In this document: piece after piece, positions 9,559 through 18,371 of the stretch
Layout of the letters: each line of letters begins with the position of its first letter
Numbering within the stretch: the first letter of the stretch is position 1
Assembly (NCBI RefSeq): GCF_030407455.1
Contig: NZ_JASDDJ010000024.1
Coordinates: 1-48,495 of the forward strand
Direction: 5' to 3'
DNA from: Psychrobacter sp. 5A.1
GTDB taxonomy: Bacteria > Pseudomonadota > Gammaproteobacteria > Pseudomonadales > Moraxellaceae
Length of the DNA stretch: 48,495 nucleotides
Position numbers and translations under genes: made by a program
Notes under the pieces: generated by a model
Told to the model about the DNA's origin: nothing
The model's database searches: none
The model's input: the letters and a program-made list of their open reading frames with translations, nothing else

Positions 9559-10632
9559 CTAGGATTGGCCTTTTTTGGGAAGGTTTATAGCAAGGTTACT
9601 CGGCCATACTACGTCGGTATTGCTACGCACATAACCATTACCTGTCATGCCGCCTTTGAGTAGACCTTTGTATTCTTTAGCTATTTCAACAGGTAATTTG
9701 ATACGCACTTTAAACATGAGCTTTTCGCGCTCGTTCTGTGTTTCCACTGACTTGGGTGTAAACTGTGCTTGTGATGCAATAAACGAGACTTTTGCGGGCC
9801 ACACACTATCCAGACCATCTAGCACGACTCTCGCGTCATTACCAACTTGTAAGCCACTCATCTGCCCGTTAGGTAAAAAAAGAGTCATAGACACATCTTC
9901 TGTGTCTAGTAGGCTGACCATTTTGCTGCCTGCTGCAATCACACTACCAACCTCGGCAATTCGGTATTCCACACGGCCCGCTTTAGGACTGCGTATCAAC
10001 ATATCGTCATTCATCGAAGCGGCAGATTTTTCTTGAGCTTTGGCCTGATTGACGCCAGCATTTGCTTCCGCTACTTGAGCATCGATTTGTTGAACAGCTG
10101 CCTGCGCTTCTGCGTACGCTGCTCTCGCCGCCTGCACAACCGCAACCGCGCCATTGTAAGCCGCTTGGCGTTTGGTCACTTCTGAATCTGACACCAAATC
10201 TTCGCGGCGCATCTTGCGAGCATTATCCAACTCCATTTTGGCTATTTTTTGCTGTTCAATCTGCGCATCGATTTGGGCGTTGGCACGCGCCATTGCCTGC
10301 TCTCCTTGCTTACGACCCGCCCGTGCCTGTGACACCATTTCATGTGCGCGCTGCTCGGTTGCCTGTGCCGCCACTAACTGACTTTCGCTTTGTGAGGAAG
10401 ACAGCTTCACAAGCAGCTGATCGACATCGACATCCTCTCCTTCCGCCACCAGCATTTGCTCGACTCTACCTGGATAAAGGCTAGCAATATCAAACCGCTC
10501 AAGCTCCAATCTACCGTTTGAGCTGACTATTCCTAGCGGTAGGGCTTGTGCAAGCTGCTGCTGTTGCCAGTAATACCAACCGGCAGCGGCGGCCACGACA
10601 AGCAATAGAATCAAAACCCATGCTTTTTTCAT
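9559..10632 (-). CDS. yhiI: HlyD-family periplasmic adaptor, YhiI-like
   Basis: A 357-residue membrane-fusion protein. One N-terminal membrane anchor (about 4-21) is followed by a lipoyl/barrel-sandwich half. A long Ala/Gln-rich alpha-helical hairpin (about 80-205, many AQA/EQ heptads) comes next, then the second lipoyl half and beta-barrel (MLIRSPKAGRVEYRIAEVGS region). The length equals E. coli YhiI (about 355). The ATG follows AGGAA. It is first of the four-gene export set, 114 bp ahead of the ABC fusion gene, and should bridge the inner-membrane ABC pump to the NodT-type channel. Confidence 0.88.
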   Translation of the reverse strand: MKKAWVLILLLVVAAAAGWYYWQQQQLAQALPLGIVSSNGRLELERFDIASLYPGRVEQMLVAEGEDVDVDQLLVKLSSSQSESQLVAAQATEQRAHEMVSQARAGRKQGEQAMARANAQIDAQIEQQKIAKMELDNARKMRREDLVSDSEVTKRQAAYNGAVAVVQAARAAYAEAQAAVQQIDAQVAEANAGVNQAKAQEKSAASMNDDMLIRSPKAGRVEYRIAEVGSVIAAGSKMVSLLDTEDVSMTLFLPNGQMSGLQVGNDARVVLDGLDSVWPAKVSFIASQAQFTPKSVETQNEREKLMFKVRIKLPVEIAKEYKGLLKGGMTGNGYVRSNTDVVWPSNLAINLPKKGQS

Positions 10633-11329
10633 AACGGTTCCTATATCTTATTTATATGCGGAAATAAAACAGAAAATAACCAACCCATACGTTTTTTAAC
10701 CGTATTCGGGCATATCCTCAATTTAAAAATTTTAATGATTTTTTAGTATAGGGCGTGTTGGGTGTAGGAAATCAGCTCAAGTACACCTCGTGTCGATCAC
10801 GATGACTGGCAATATTGGCGCTTTGTGAGTACAAGACACTTTCTACGCTAATGCAGGATGCTGAGTGAGGTATATAAGGTGTTCGGTACTCATGTTCGGC
10901 AATACAGTTAATTCATTGGATATTGAGCCGATTAGGACACGACTTAGTCAGAAATACCAATAAATCCATAATTTTATTGTGGTTATGGTACTCGATACCA
11001 CCTCAATACACCATCAGAAACTGCATTTATTTTGAGCATCCTATGATTCATTCAATATAACCCTGCAAGTCTTTTGACCGACTCAGGTACTACTTGTACA
11101 AAACCTGCTGCCATAGCAAACATTTTCATCATGGAGTCTCACGGTTATTTGACGGATATAGATACATAAATATTTTTAATGATGGACATTGAGCTAGCAA
11201 AATCATAATATTCCATGCTAATATTGTGGTGTTTTCATATATTAAACAATGTTTTTAAATAACCTTCAAGACCAAATCTATTTTGTTGCTTTCATATATT
11301 TCTCAATCAGAGAATAAAAGGTCTTCACC
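10633..11329. other. Intergenic region upstream of arcD
   Basis: A 697-bp gap between the divergent adaptor gene and arcD. It must hold both promoters. A decayed short MITE lies at 10708-10756. An isolated GATTAGGACACG-like MITE end occurs near 10941-10952. I found no convincing FNR/ANR site (TTGAT-N4-ATCAA), although arcDABC is ANR-controlled in Pseudomonas. No RNA gene or open reading frame here is supportable. Confidence 0.4.
10708..10756. repeat. Degenerate short MITE copy
   Basis: GGGCATATCCTCAATT is identical to the left end of the MITE after arcA (14154-14169). An AT-rich stretch follows that resembles the loop of the 51-bp hairpin copy at 16740, and the copy runs into TATAGGGCG. The right arm is not recognisable, so this is a decayed copy or a solo end. 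Confidence 0.4.
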
Positions 11330-12766
11330 ATGTCTGAAACAACGCATAATCCATCCGAGAAAAATCTAAACTTTACCGCACTCATTGCCCTTGTCGTAGG
11401 CTCTATGATAGGCGGTGGTATATTCTCATTGCCGCAAAACATCGCTGAAACCGCAAGCCCTGGTGCGTCCTTGATTGGTTGGATCATCACTGGCATTGGT
11501 ATGCTGATGCTTGCCTTCGTGTTCCAAAATTTAGCACATCGCAAGCCTGAACTGGACAGTGGGGTTTATGCCTACGCGCAGGCAGGCTTTGGTAACTATA
11601 TGGGCTTCAACTCTGCATGGGGCTACTGGCTCTCTGCTTGGTTGGGCAACGTCAGTTACTATGTGCTGATATTTAGTACGCTGGGTTATTTTTTTAATGT
11701 GTTTGGAGATGGTAATACCCTAACTGCATTGGTGGGTGCCTCTGTATTATTGTGGGCATACAACTTCATGATTACCAAAGGTATCCAGACGGCTACCTCA
11801 GTCAATACGTTGATTACGATCGCCAAAGTGATACCGCTGTTCACCTTTATTGTCATTATTTTTACGGTCTTTAATATGGATCTGTTTAATAGCGACTTTT
11901 GGGGCAGAGAGACAGATCTAGGGTCAGTCCCTGATCAAGTTAAAAACATGATGATGGTGACGGTATGGGTATTTATTGGTATTGAAGGGGCCAGTGTCTA
12001 TTCTGCACGCGCCAAAAAACGCTCCGATATTGGCAAAGCCACCGTATTGGGGTTCATTTTTACGTTAGTGCTATTAATGCTGGTTAACTTTTTAGCGATG
12101 GGTGTTAGATCCCTCCCTGAGCTTGCAGCGATGAAAAACCCGTCGATGGCTTATTTGCTAGAGTATGCCGTTGGCCCATGGGGCGCGACCTTTATCTCAG
12201 TCGGTTTGGTCGTCTCGCTACTCGGTGGTTTATTGGCTTGGACACTATTCTGTGCCGAAGTTTTATTCGTTGCCGCCAAAGACGAAACCATGCCGAGGTT
12301 CTTTTATAAGACAAATGCCGTTGATGTACCGGTAAATGCACTATTGGTGTCTTCTGCAGCGACACAGTTATTCTTAGTCATCACCTACTTTAGTAAAAGC
12401 ACCTATAACAATATTTTTTATCTGTCCACTTCCATGATTTTGATTCCCTATTTCTTTTCTGCTGCCTATGGATTTTTGGTGGCCTATCGCAAAGAAGGTT
12501 ACAAACCATCCGAGAGTGCCACAAAAGATATTATTATTGGGGTAACCGCGCTGTTTTATAGTATTTGGCTGTTGTATGCCGCTGGTATTCAGTACTTTTT
12601 ACTATCCGCTTTGTTGTATCTTCCTGGTGTGGTTCTCTATATAAAAGCACGCAGAGAGCACAAGCATCAGCTGTTCAATACAGCCGAAAAAGTGGTGCTG
12701 GCAGTCATTACTGTCAGTGCCATCTATGCAGCCTATGGCCTCTACAGCGGTACGTTAAGCTTGTAG
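11330..12766 (+). CDS. arcD: Arginine:ornithine antiporter
   Basis: A 478-residue APC-superfamily transporter with about 12-13 membrane helices. The helix-1 substrate motif SMIGGGIFSLPQN (about 24-36) is typical of basic amino acid/polyamine antiporters. As first gene of arcDABC it should exchange extracellular arginine for intracellular ornithine, which drives the deiminase pathway without energy cost. The ATG is preceded by AAAAGG at 11315-11320. Arginine/ornithine specificity rests mainly on the operon context. Confidence 0.92.
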   Translation: MSETTHNPSEKNLNFTALIALVVGSMIGGGIFSLPQNIAETASPGASLIGWIITGIGMLMLAFVFQNLAHRKPELDSGVYAYAQAGFGNYMGFNSAWGYWLSAWLGNVSYYVLIFSTLGYFFNVFGDGNTLTALVGASVLLWAYNFMITKGIQTATSVNTLITIAKVIPLFTFIVIIFTVFNMDLFNSDFWGRETDLGSVPDQVKNMMMVTVWVFIGIEGASVYSARAKKRSDIGKATVLGFIFTLVLLMLVNFLAMGVRSLPELAAMKNPSMAYLLEYAVGPWGATFISVGLVVSLLGGLLAWTLFCAEVLFVAAKDETMPRFFYKTNAVDVPVNALLVSSAATQLFLVITYFSKSTYNNIFYLSTSMILIPYFFSAAYGFLVAYRKEGYKPSESATKDIIIGVTALFYSIWLLYAAGIQYFLLSALLYLPGVVLYIKARREHKHQLFNTAEKVVLAVITVSAIYAAYGLYSGTLSL

Positions 12767-12909
12767 TGACCCTATTAAATAAAATGCCTTACCGTTGTAA
12801 TCACCAGAAAATCTGTTCGTCGTAATTGTCACATCAGTTGCTTTTTTAGATTGTTCGTCCTCTAAACAGTGGTGAGATACTTGCACCCAAACCGCATAAG
12901 GATAAAAAA

Positions 12910-14154
12910 ATGTCTGACAAATCTTTAGGTGTTCATTCAGAAGTCGGTAAATTACACAAAGTTATGGTGTGTTCTCCAGGTCTTGCCCATCAAAGACTGA
13001 CACCGCAAAACTGCGATGATTTATTGTTTGATGATGTCATGTGGGTTAGCAAAGCCAAAAGTGATCATTATGATATGGTCACAAAGATGCGAGATCGTGA
13101 TATTGAGGTGGTTGAGATGCATCAACTGCTCGCACAAACCCTTGATAATAGTGATGCCATGCAGTGGATTATGGATCATAAAATCACTGATAATCATGTC
13201 GGTACTTTATTGGCTGGCGAAGTGAGAGATTGGTTGACCAAACTTGAGCACAAGAAACTGTCCTCGTTTTTAATTGGCGGTGTCACCACTGAAGAGTTAC
13301 CGAATGATATTGGGGCGTCACTCAAAAAATTATCCGCACTGTCAGGTACGACTGAGTTTGTATTGCCACCACTGCCCAATACTCAGTTCCCTCGTGATTC
13401 CTCAAATTGGATATACGGCGGCGTTACCCTTAATCCCATGTACTGGCCCGCCCGCCAGCAAGAAACGCTTCTTATTTCTGCTATTTATAAATTTCATCCC
13501 GACTTTAAAGGCGCTGATTTCAAAATTTGGATGGATGATACTGAAGAAGATTTAAGCGGCTGTAGCTTAGAAGGTGGTGATGTCATGCCTATTGGCAACA
13601 AAACCGTGCTGATTGGTATGGGTGAGCGAACGTCACAACAAGCGATTACCAGACTGGCCAAAACTTTATTCATCGATGGTTCGGTTGACCATATCATCGT
13701 AGCAGCCTTACCTAATCAACGTTCTGCAATGCACTTGGACACCGTATTTACGTTTTGCGACATTGATTTGGTCAACGTGTTTCCGGCAGTGACAGATCAT
13801 ATTACGACCTTTCATATTCGTCCTGACGAAAGCAAGCCACACGGTATAGATGTGCGCGAAGATGACAGACACTTTTTGAAAGTGGTAGAAGAAGCCGCAA
13901 GGGTCGATAAATTAAGAGTGGTCGAAACAGGCGGCAATAGCTACGAAGTTGAGCGTGAGCAATGGGATGATGGTAACAATGTCCTTGCCCTTGAGCCAGG
14001 CGTTGTCATCTCTTATGACCGCAACACTTATACCAACACGTTACTGCGCAAACAAGGCATTGAAGTGATTACGATTCCAAGCTCCGAGCTGGGCCGTGGA
14101 CGTGGTGGTGGTCACTGCATGACTTGCCCTATCATTCGCGATTCAACAGATTAG
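12910..14154 (+). CDS. arcA: Arginine deiminase
   Basis: A 414-residue enzyme that hydrolyses arginine to citrulline and ammonia, the first step of the fermentative arginine deiminase pathway. Motifs include [17 protein letters not shown] near the N-terminus, [15 protein letters not shown] (the FxRDxS block), LEGGDVM, and the C-terminal [13 protein letters not shown] with the nucleophilic Cys403. The ATG has AAGGA nine bases upstream. The TAG stop is formed by the TA target plus the first G of a MITE (14152-14325). The protein ends RDSTD, whereas as I recall P. aeruginosa ArcA ends RDPIDY, so the insertion may have removed a final Tyr. The catalytic residues are intact. Confidence 0.95.
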   Translation: MSDKSLGVHSEVGKLHKVMVCSPGLAHQRLTPQNCDDLLFDDVMWVSKAKSDHYDMVTKMRDRDIEVVEMHQLLAQTLDNSDAMQWIMDHKITDNHVGTLLAGEVRDWLTKLEHKKLSSFLIGGVTTEELPNDIGASLKKLSALSGTTEFVLPPLPNTQFPRDSSNWIYGGVTLNPMYWPARQQETLLISAIYKFHPDFKGADFKIWMDDTEEDLSGCSLEGGDVMPIGNKTVLIGMGERTSQQAITRLAKTLFIDGSVDHIIVAALPNQRSAMHLDTVFTFCDIDLVNVFPAVTDHITTFHIRPDESKPHGIDVREDDRHFLKVVEEAARVDKLRVVETGGNSYEVEREQWDDGNNVLALEPGVVISYDRNTYTNTLLRKQGIEVITIPSSELGRGRGGGHCMTCPIIRDSTD

Positions 14155-14325
14155 GGCATATCCTCAATTCAAACGAGTGTCATCTAACTGGGTTAAAAAT
14201 GGCTGAATTTTGCCAAACATCGTCAAATAGCGGGTCAATATCTCGATATTACCGACACTATTTTTCTGGTTTGACGGCAATTTATCTCATTTTTATCTCC
14301 AGTTTTGAGATGAAGACACACCCTA
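14152..14325 (-). repeat. Full-length MITE between arcA and arcB
   Basis: A 174-bp copy including the TA on each side, inverted relative to the copy at 35389. The left end is GGGCATATCCTCAATT and the right end is GAAGACACACCC. The internal CAATATCTCGATATTA region is shared with the other full-length copies. Its left TA overlaps the arcA stop codon. It fills most of the 261-bp arcA-arcB spacer. Confidence 0.85.
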
Positions 14326-14415
14326 GAGCATGTTGAATCCTACCTGCTCATAGCGGTGCCAAATACAGTGATAGTCCATTCAAAATAAACAAACACTAAA
14401 AATTAAGGAATTATC

Positions 14416-15426
14416 ATGAGTTTCAATCTTCACAACCGTGATCTGCTAAGCCTTATGCATCATAGTGAACGCGAGCTTACTTATCTTTTGGATATGGCTC
14501 GTGACCTAAAAAGAGCGAAATACTCAGGCACAGAACAAAAGCATCTTTTGGGCAAAAACATTGCGCTAATCTTTGAGAAGACCTCAACCCGCACTCGCTG
14601 TGCTTTTGAAGTAGCGGCATATGATCAGGGTGCCAATGTGACGTTTATTGGCCCAAACTCATCACAGATCGGCTATAAAGAAAGCATGAAAGACACCGCT
14701 CGTGTGTTGAGCCGTATGTATGATGCCATCGAGTATCGCGGATTCGGTCAAGAGATTGTCAATGAGTTGGCAGAATATGCGGATATTCCTGTCTTTAACG
14801 GCCTAACGAATGAATTTCATCCCACACAAATGCTAGCAGACGTAATGACCATGCGTGAGCATACCGACAAATCAACCCATCAGATTAAGTATGCTTATTT
14901 TGGTGACGCGCGTAATAACATGGGCCGCTCATTATATTTAATGGGCGCTAAGATGGGTATGGACGTACGCCTTTGTGCCCCTAAAGATTTGTGGCCTGAA
15001 GCAGACTTTTTGGCCACTTGTGCAGACTTTGCCAAAGAATCAGGTGCGCGTCTTACCATCACCGAAGATGTAAAAACGGCGGCAAAAGACGTTGATTTCG
15101 TTCATACCGACGTATGGGTATCGATGGGTGAGCCTATTGAGAGCTGGGCGGAGCGAATCGATGCGCTAATGGCTTATCAAGTCAATATGGATCTGATAAA
15201 AGCCACTGGCAATCCAAGAGTGAAGTTTATGCATTGTTTGCCCGCTTTTCATAACTCAGATACCGAGGTTGGTAAAAAAATCACTGAAAAATACCCACAG
15301 CTCGCAGAGGGTATCGAAGTGACCGAAGAGGTATTTGAATCCCCTTACAACATCGCATTTGAGCAAGCCGAAAACCGTATGCATACGATTAAAGCCGTTC
15401 TGGTCTCTGCGCTTGGTAATATCTAA
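14416..15426 (+). CDS. arcB: Catabolic ornithine carbamoyltransferase
   Basis: A 336-residue enzyme that phosphorolyses citrulline to ornithine and carbamoyl phosphate. The carbamoyl-phosphate-binding STRT is at 57-60 (within [10 protein letters not shown]), HPTQ is at 135-138, and the catalytic HCLP loop ([10 protein letters not shown]) is near 272-281. The length and operon position match the catabolic ArcB rather than anabolic ArgF. The ATG has AAGGA upstream. The gene is flanked by MITEs on both sides. Confidence 0.94.
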   Translation: MSFNLHNRDLLSLMHHSERELTYLLDMARDLKRAKYSGTEQKHLLGKNIALIFEKTSTRTRCAFEVAAYDQGANVTFIGPNSSQIGYKESMKDTARVLSRMYDAIEYRGFGQEIVNELAEYADIPVFNGLTNEFHPTQMLADVMTMREHTDKSTHQIKYAYFGDARNNMGRSLYLMGAKMGMDVRLCAPKDLWPEADFLATCADFAKESGARLTITEDVKTAAKDVDFVHTDVWVSMGEPIESWAERIDALMAYQVNMDLIKATGNPRVKFMHCLPAFHNSDTEVGKKITEKYPQLAEGIEVTEEVFESPYNIAFEQAENRMHTIKAVLVSALGNI

Positions 15427-15462
15427 CATATACCGAATGTATGCCATTTGCAGCATGGGCTA

Positions 15463-15637
15463 CTGGGTCGTGCCCTCAATTCAATCGATAGTCATCTAAA
15501 TAGGTTAAAAATAGCTAAATTTTGCCAAACATCGTCAAATAGTTGGTCAATATCTCGATATTATCTGCACTACTTTCCTCGTTTGACTGCCATTTATCTC
15601 ATTTTTATCACTATTTTTGAAATGAAGACACGCCCTG
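15463..15637 (-). repeat. Full-length MITE between arcB and arcC
   Basis: A near full-length copy in the same orientation as the one after arcA. The left end is GGGTCGTGCCCTCAATT (one base inserted relative to consensus) and the right end is GAAGACACGCCC. The internal CAATATCTCGATATTA region is conserved. The flanking TA dinucleotides have decayed to CT and TG, suggesting an older insertion than the copies at 35389 and 44978. Confidence 0.8.
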
Positions 15638-15675
15638 ATATGACGTTAACTGAAGACAATGCGTAGGGAAATATC

Positions 15676-16629
15676 ATGAGGTTACTAATTGCCTTAGGTG
15701 GTAATGCTTTATTAAAACGTGGAGAGCCGTTATCTGCTCAAAACCAACGCCAAAACATCAAGACGGCCGTTGAACAAATCAGTAAGGTCACGGAGGGTAA
15801 CGAGTTAGTCATTGCTCACGGTAATGGCCCTCAAGTCGGTTTGCTTGCGTTGCAAGGCGCGGCTTACACTGAAGTCGATACTTATCCATTAGACGTTTTG
15901 GGCGCAGAAACGGAAGGTATGATTGGCTACATCATCGAGCAAGAGCTTGGGAATGTCCTGCCGAGAGACTCCTCCATTGCTACCCTACTCACTCAAGTAG
16001 AAGTCGACCGTAAAGACCCTGCTTTTAACAATCCAACCAAGCCTATTGGCCCTGTATACTCAAAAGAGGAAGCAGAAAAGCTAAGTGCGCAAAAAGGCTG
16101 GGTTGTTAAAGCCGATGGTCAATACTTTAGGCGAGTGGTTGCAAGCCCTAAGCCCAAAAAAATATTTGAGCTAAAACCCATACAGTGGCTCCTTGAAAAG
16201 GGCGCGATTGTGATCTGTGCAGGCGGAGGTGGTATCCCAACGGCATTTTATGAAGATGGCTGTTTGCAAGGGGTCGAGGCAGTAATCGATAAAGATTTGT
16301 GCGCATCCTTACTTGCCCGTAGCCTTGAATGTGAGTTATTGGTGATTGCCACAGATGTGGCGTATGTTTATACAGACTTTGGGACTGACAAACAACGAAG
16401 CATCTTGCAGGCGCATCCAGATGCTTTAAGTGAGCTTGATCTTCCTGCGGGCTCTATGGGACCAAAAGTTGCAGCGGCTTGCGAGTTTGCGCGTGCGACT
16501 GGAAACACCGCCATCATCGGCTCACTGACCAATATTGGTCAGACACTTGAGGGAGGTGGCGGTACTCGTGTTTCAACGGAGTATGAAGGCCTCACGTATG
16601 CCGCTGTATCTCCGAAAAACACAGCATAA
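15676..16629 (+). CDS. arcC: Carbamate kinase
   Basis: A 317-residue amino acid kinase-family enzyme that transfers the phosphate of carbamoyl phosphate to ADP, the ATP-yielding last step of the arginine deiminase pathway. Visible motifs are the N-terminal ALGGNALL (about 6-13), AHGNGPQVG (about 48-56), GGGGIPTAF (about 181-189) and [12 protein letters not shown] near the C-terminus. The ATG is preceded by AGGGA. It is the last gene of arcDABC and faces the convergent FAD dehydrogenase gene across a 203-bp gap holding a hairpin MITE. Confidence 0.94.
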   Translation: MRLLIALGGNALLKRGEPLSAQNQRQNIKTAVEQISKVTEGNELVIAHGNGPQVGLLALQGAAYTEVDTYPLDVLGAETEGMIGYIIEQELGNVLPRDSSIATLLTQVEVDRKDPAFNNPTKPIGPVYSKEEAEKLSAQKGWVVKADGQYFRRVVASPKPKKIFELKPIQWLLEKGAIVICAGGGGIPTAFYEDGCLQGVEAVIDKDLCASLLARSLECELLVIATDVAYVYTDFGTDKQRSILQAHPDALSELDLPAGSMGPKVAAACEFARATGNTAIIGSLTNIGQTLEGGGGTRVSTEYEGLTYAAVSPKNTA

Positions 16630-16739
16630 CTCCTCGATTTAATCTGTCGTTTTTGCCTCTACTTTATGTCCAATATTTACCATGGCTGGGATATTCAACA
16701 GACTTATATATTCAAACCATAAAAAAGACGCTAGCCTCT

Positions 16740-16790
16740 TAGGGCGTGTCCTCATTTTAAAAATGGTGATAAAAATGAGGACACGCCCTA
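16740..16790. repeat. 51-bp hairpin MITE derivative
   Basis: TA-flanked GGGCGTGTCCTCATTTT (16742-16758) is the perfect reverse complement of AAAATGAGGACACGCCC (16772-16788). The two arms form a 17-bp stem with a 13-base loop. It is the two ends of the 174-bp MITE with the interior lost. It lies between convergent arcC and the FAD dehydrogenase gene, where the hairpin could limit read-through in either direction. The stem is not followed by a T-run, so terminator activity is not assured. Confidence 0.85.
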
Positions 16791-16832
16791 GATTAACGTT
16801 TTTCTATTTTAGGTAAGTGATTCGAGTGCTCA

Positions 16833-18260
16833 TCACATATCAAAAATCTTACCACGATTCATAATATTGTTTGGGTCAAAGACTTTTTTGACCTCTCGTA
16901 AATAATCAATCTCAGTCTCGCTGCGGCTATAGTGTAGATATGGCTTCTTAGTCATGCCCACGCCATGCTCAGCAGACACCGAGCCGCCATACTTCTGTAC
17001 CGTCTCAAATACGTGTTTATTGACGATCTGACACTCGGCAAAGAAATCATCTTTGCTCATGCTTTCTGGTTTTAATATATTGAGATGCAAATTGCCATCA
17101 CCAATATGTCCAAACCAGCAGACTTCAAAGTCAGGATAGTTACTGCTGACAATATGATCAATCTCTTCGATAAAGGTCGGTACGTGGCTTATTAGTACCG
17201 ATACATCATTCTTATAAGGCGTAAATACTGAGATGGTCTCCGAGATATACTCACGCAGTTTCCACAGCTCTTCTGCCTGCGCGAGGCTTTGACTCATGAC
17301 ACCATCGACGACCCAACCTTGCTCCATACAATGCTCAAATATCGCCATGGCTTTGTCCATGATTGGCTCATATGGTGCTTCAAACTCTAGCAGGGTATAA
17401 AACTTGGTACGTGATTCAAAGGGTTCTTGTACTTGACCATGTGCCATTAGCTTGTCAATCGCCACATTGTCAAAGAACTCAAAAGCCGTTAAGTCAATCT
17501 GCGCTTGAAAGGCAGAGAGCACGTTCATCACATCATAAAAGCTGTCCATGCCAAGCACCATGACGTTTAAGTCTTGTGGCTGACGTTCCAGCTTGATTTG
17601 CGCATGAGTGACAAAGCCAAGCGTACCTTCACTGCCGATGAACAGTTGACGAAGATCATAGCCCGTGGCGTTCTTTACCATGCCGCGGTTCAGCTGCAAG
17701 ATATCGCCTTTACCCGTGACGACGGTCAGTCCCATGATCCATTGACGGGTCATGCCATAACGAATGACTTTGATACCGCCAGCATTGGTACCGATATTGC
17801 CGCCGATTTGACTTGATCCTGCTGAGGCAAAGTCGACAGGGTAGTATAGGTCTTTTGATTCGGCGAACTGTTGCAACTGCTGGGTGACGACACCTGCTTC
17901 AATCTCAACCATGCGATCGGCAGGATAGAACTGTCCGATACGGTTCATCTTATCCATGCTAACGACGATTTCACCGTTGGCAGCGACAGCACCAGCAGAG
18001 AGACCTGTACGACCACCACTTGGGGTTAGGACGACATTGTGCTCATTGGCAAGCAGTACGATAGTCTGTACTTGTTCAGTGGTCTTTGGAAAGACGATGG
18101 CGGCAGCCGCTGGGGCAAAATGCTTGGTCCAGTCTTTGCCCCAGTGCGCTAAGCTCTCAGCGTCGGTTTTGATTTGGCTGGGGTCGTAACCATGATCTTG
18201 TTGCAACTTTTGTATGATAATATCAACCACCCCTTGTGAGAGGTCTGAAAAATTATTCAC
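16833..18260 (-). CDS. FAD-linked D-2-hydroxyglutarate/D-lactate-type dehydrogenase
   Basis: A 475-residue GlcD-family flavoprotein. The PCMH-type FAD-binding domain (about 45-225) has TPSGGRTGLSAGAV and GGNIGTNAGG. The FAD-linked oxidase C-terminal domain has WFGHIGDGNLHLN and SAEHGVGMTKK, the metal/substrate blocks of D-2-hydroxy acid dehydrogenases. The start is GTG, with AGGGA at normal spacing. The neighbouring gene encodes an HglS-type enzyme that makes D-2-hydroxyglutarate, so the most likely reaction is D-2-hydroxyglutarate to 2-oxoglutarate. D-lactate or glycolate are alternative substrates that the sequence alone cannot exclude. Confidence 0.82.
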   Translation of the reverse strand: MNNFSDLSQGVVDIIIQKLQQDHGYDPSQIKTDAESLAHWGKDWTKHFAPAAAAIVFPKTTEQVQTIVLLANEHNVVLTPSGGRTGLSAGAVAANGEIVVSMDKMNRIGQFYPADRMVEIEAGVVTQQLQQFAESKDLYYPVDFASAGSSQIGGNIGTNAGGIKVIRYGMTRQWIMGLTVVTGKGDILQLNRGMVKNATGYDLRQLFIGSEGTLGFVTHAQIKLERQPQDLNVMVLGMDSFYDVMNVLSAFQAQIDLTAFEFFDNVAIDKLMAHGQVQEPFESRTKFYTLLEFEAPYEPIMDKAMAIFEHCMEQGWVVDGVMSQSLAQAEELWKLREYISETISVFTPYKNDVSVLISHVPTFIEEIDHIVSSNYPDFEVCWFGHIGDGNLHLNILKPESMSKDDFFAECQIVNKHVFETVQKYGGSVSAEHGVGMTKKPYLHYSRSETEIDYLREVKKVFDPNNIMNRGKIFDM

Positions 18261-18371
18261 CGGATATATTCCCTACGATAGTAAATAAAAACGCATTAAT
18301 AGCTGCCACTATTTTTATCAATAGTGACACAGAGGTTGTGCTATTTTGAGCCGATCATACGTGTTTAACAC

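Noticed and set aside
10633..11329. A possible FNR/ANR site controlling arcDABC
   Set aside because: Only isolated TTGAC/TTGAG half-sites were seen and none is paired at the required spacing.
11278..11544. 88-codon minus-strand frame overlapping the arcD start
   Set aside because: It is antisense to a confidently called transporter, has no recognisable domain, and its composition follows from the arcD codons.
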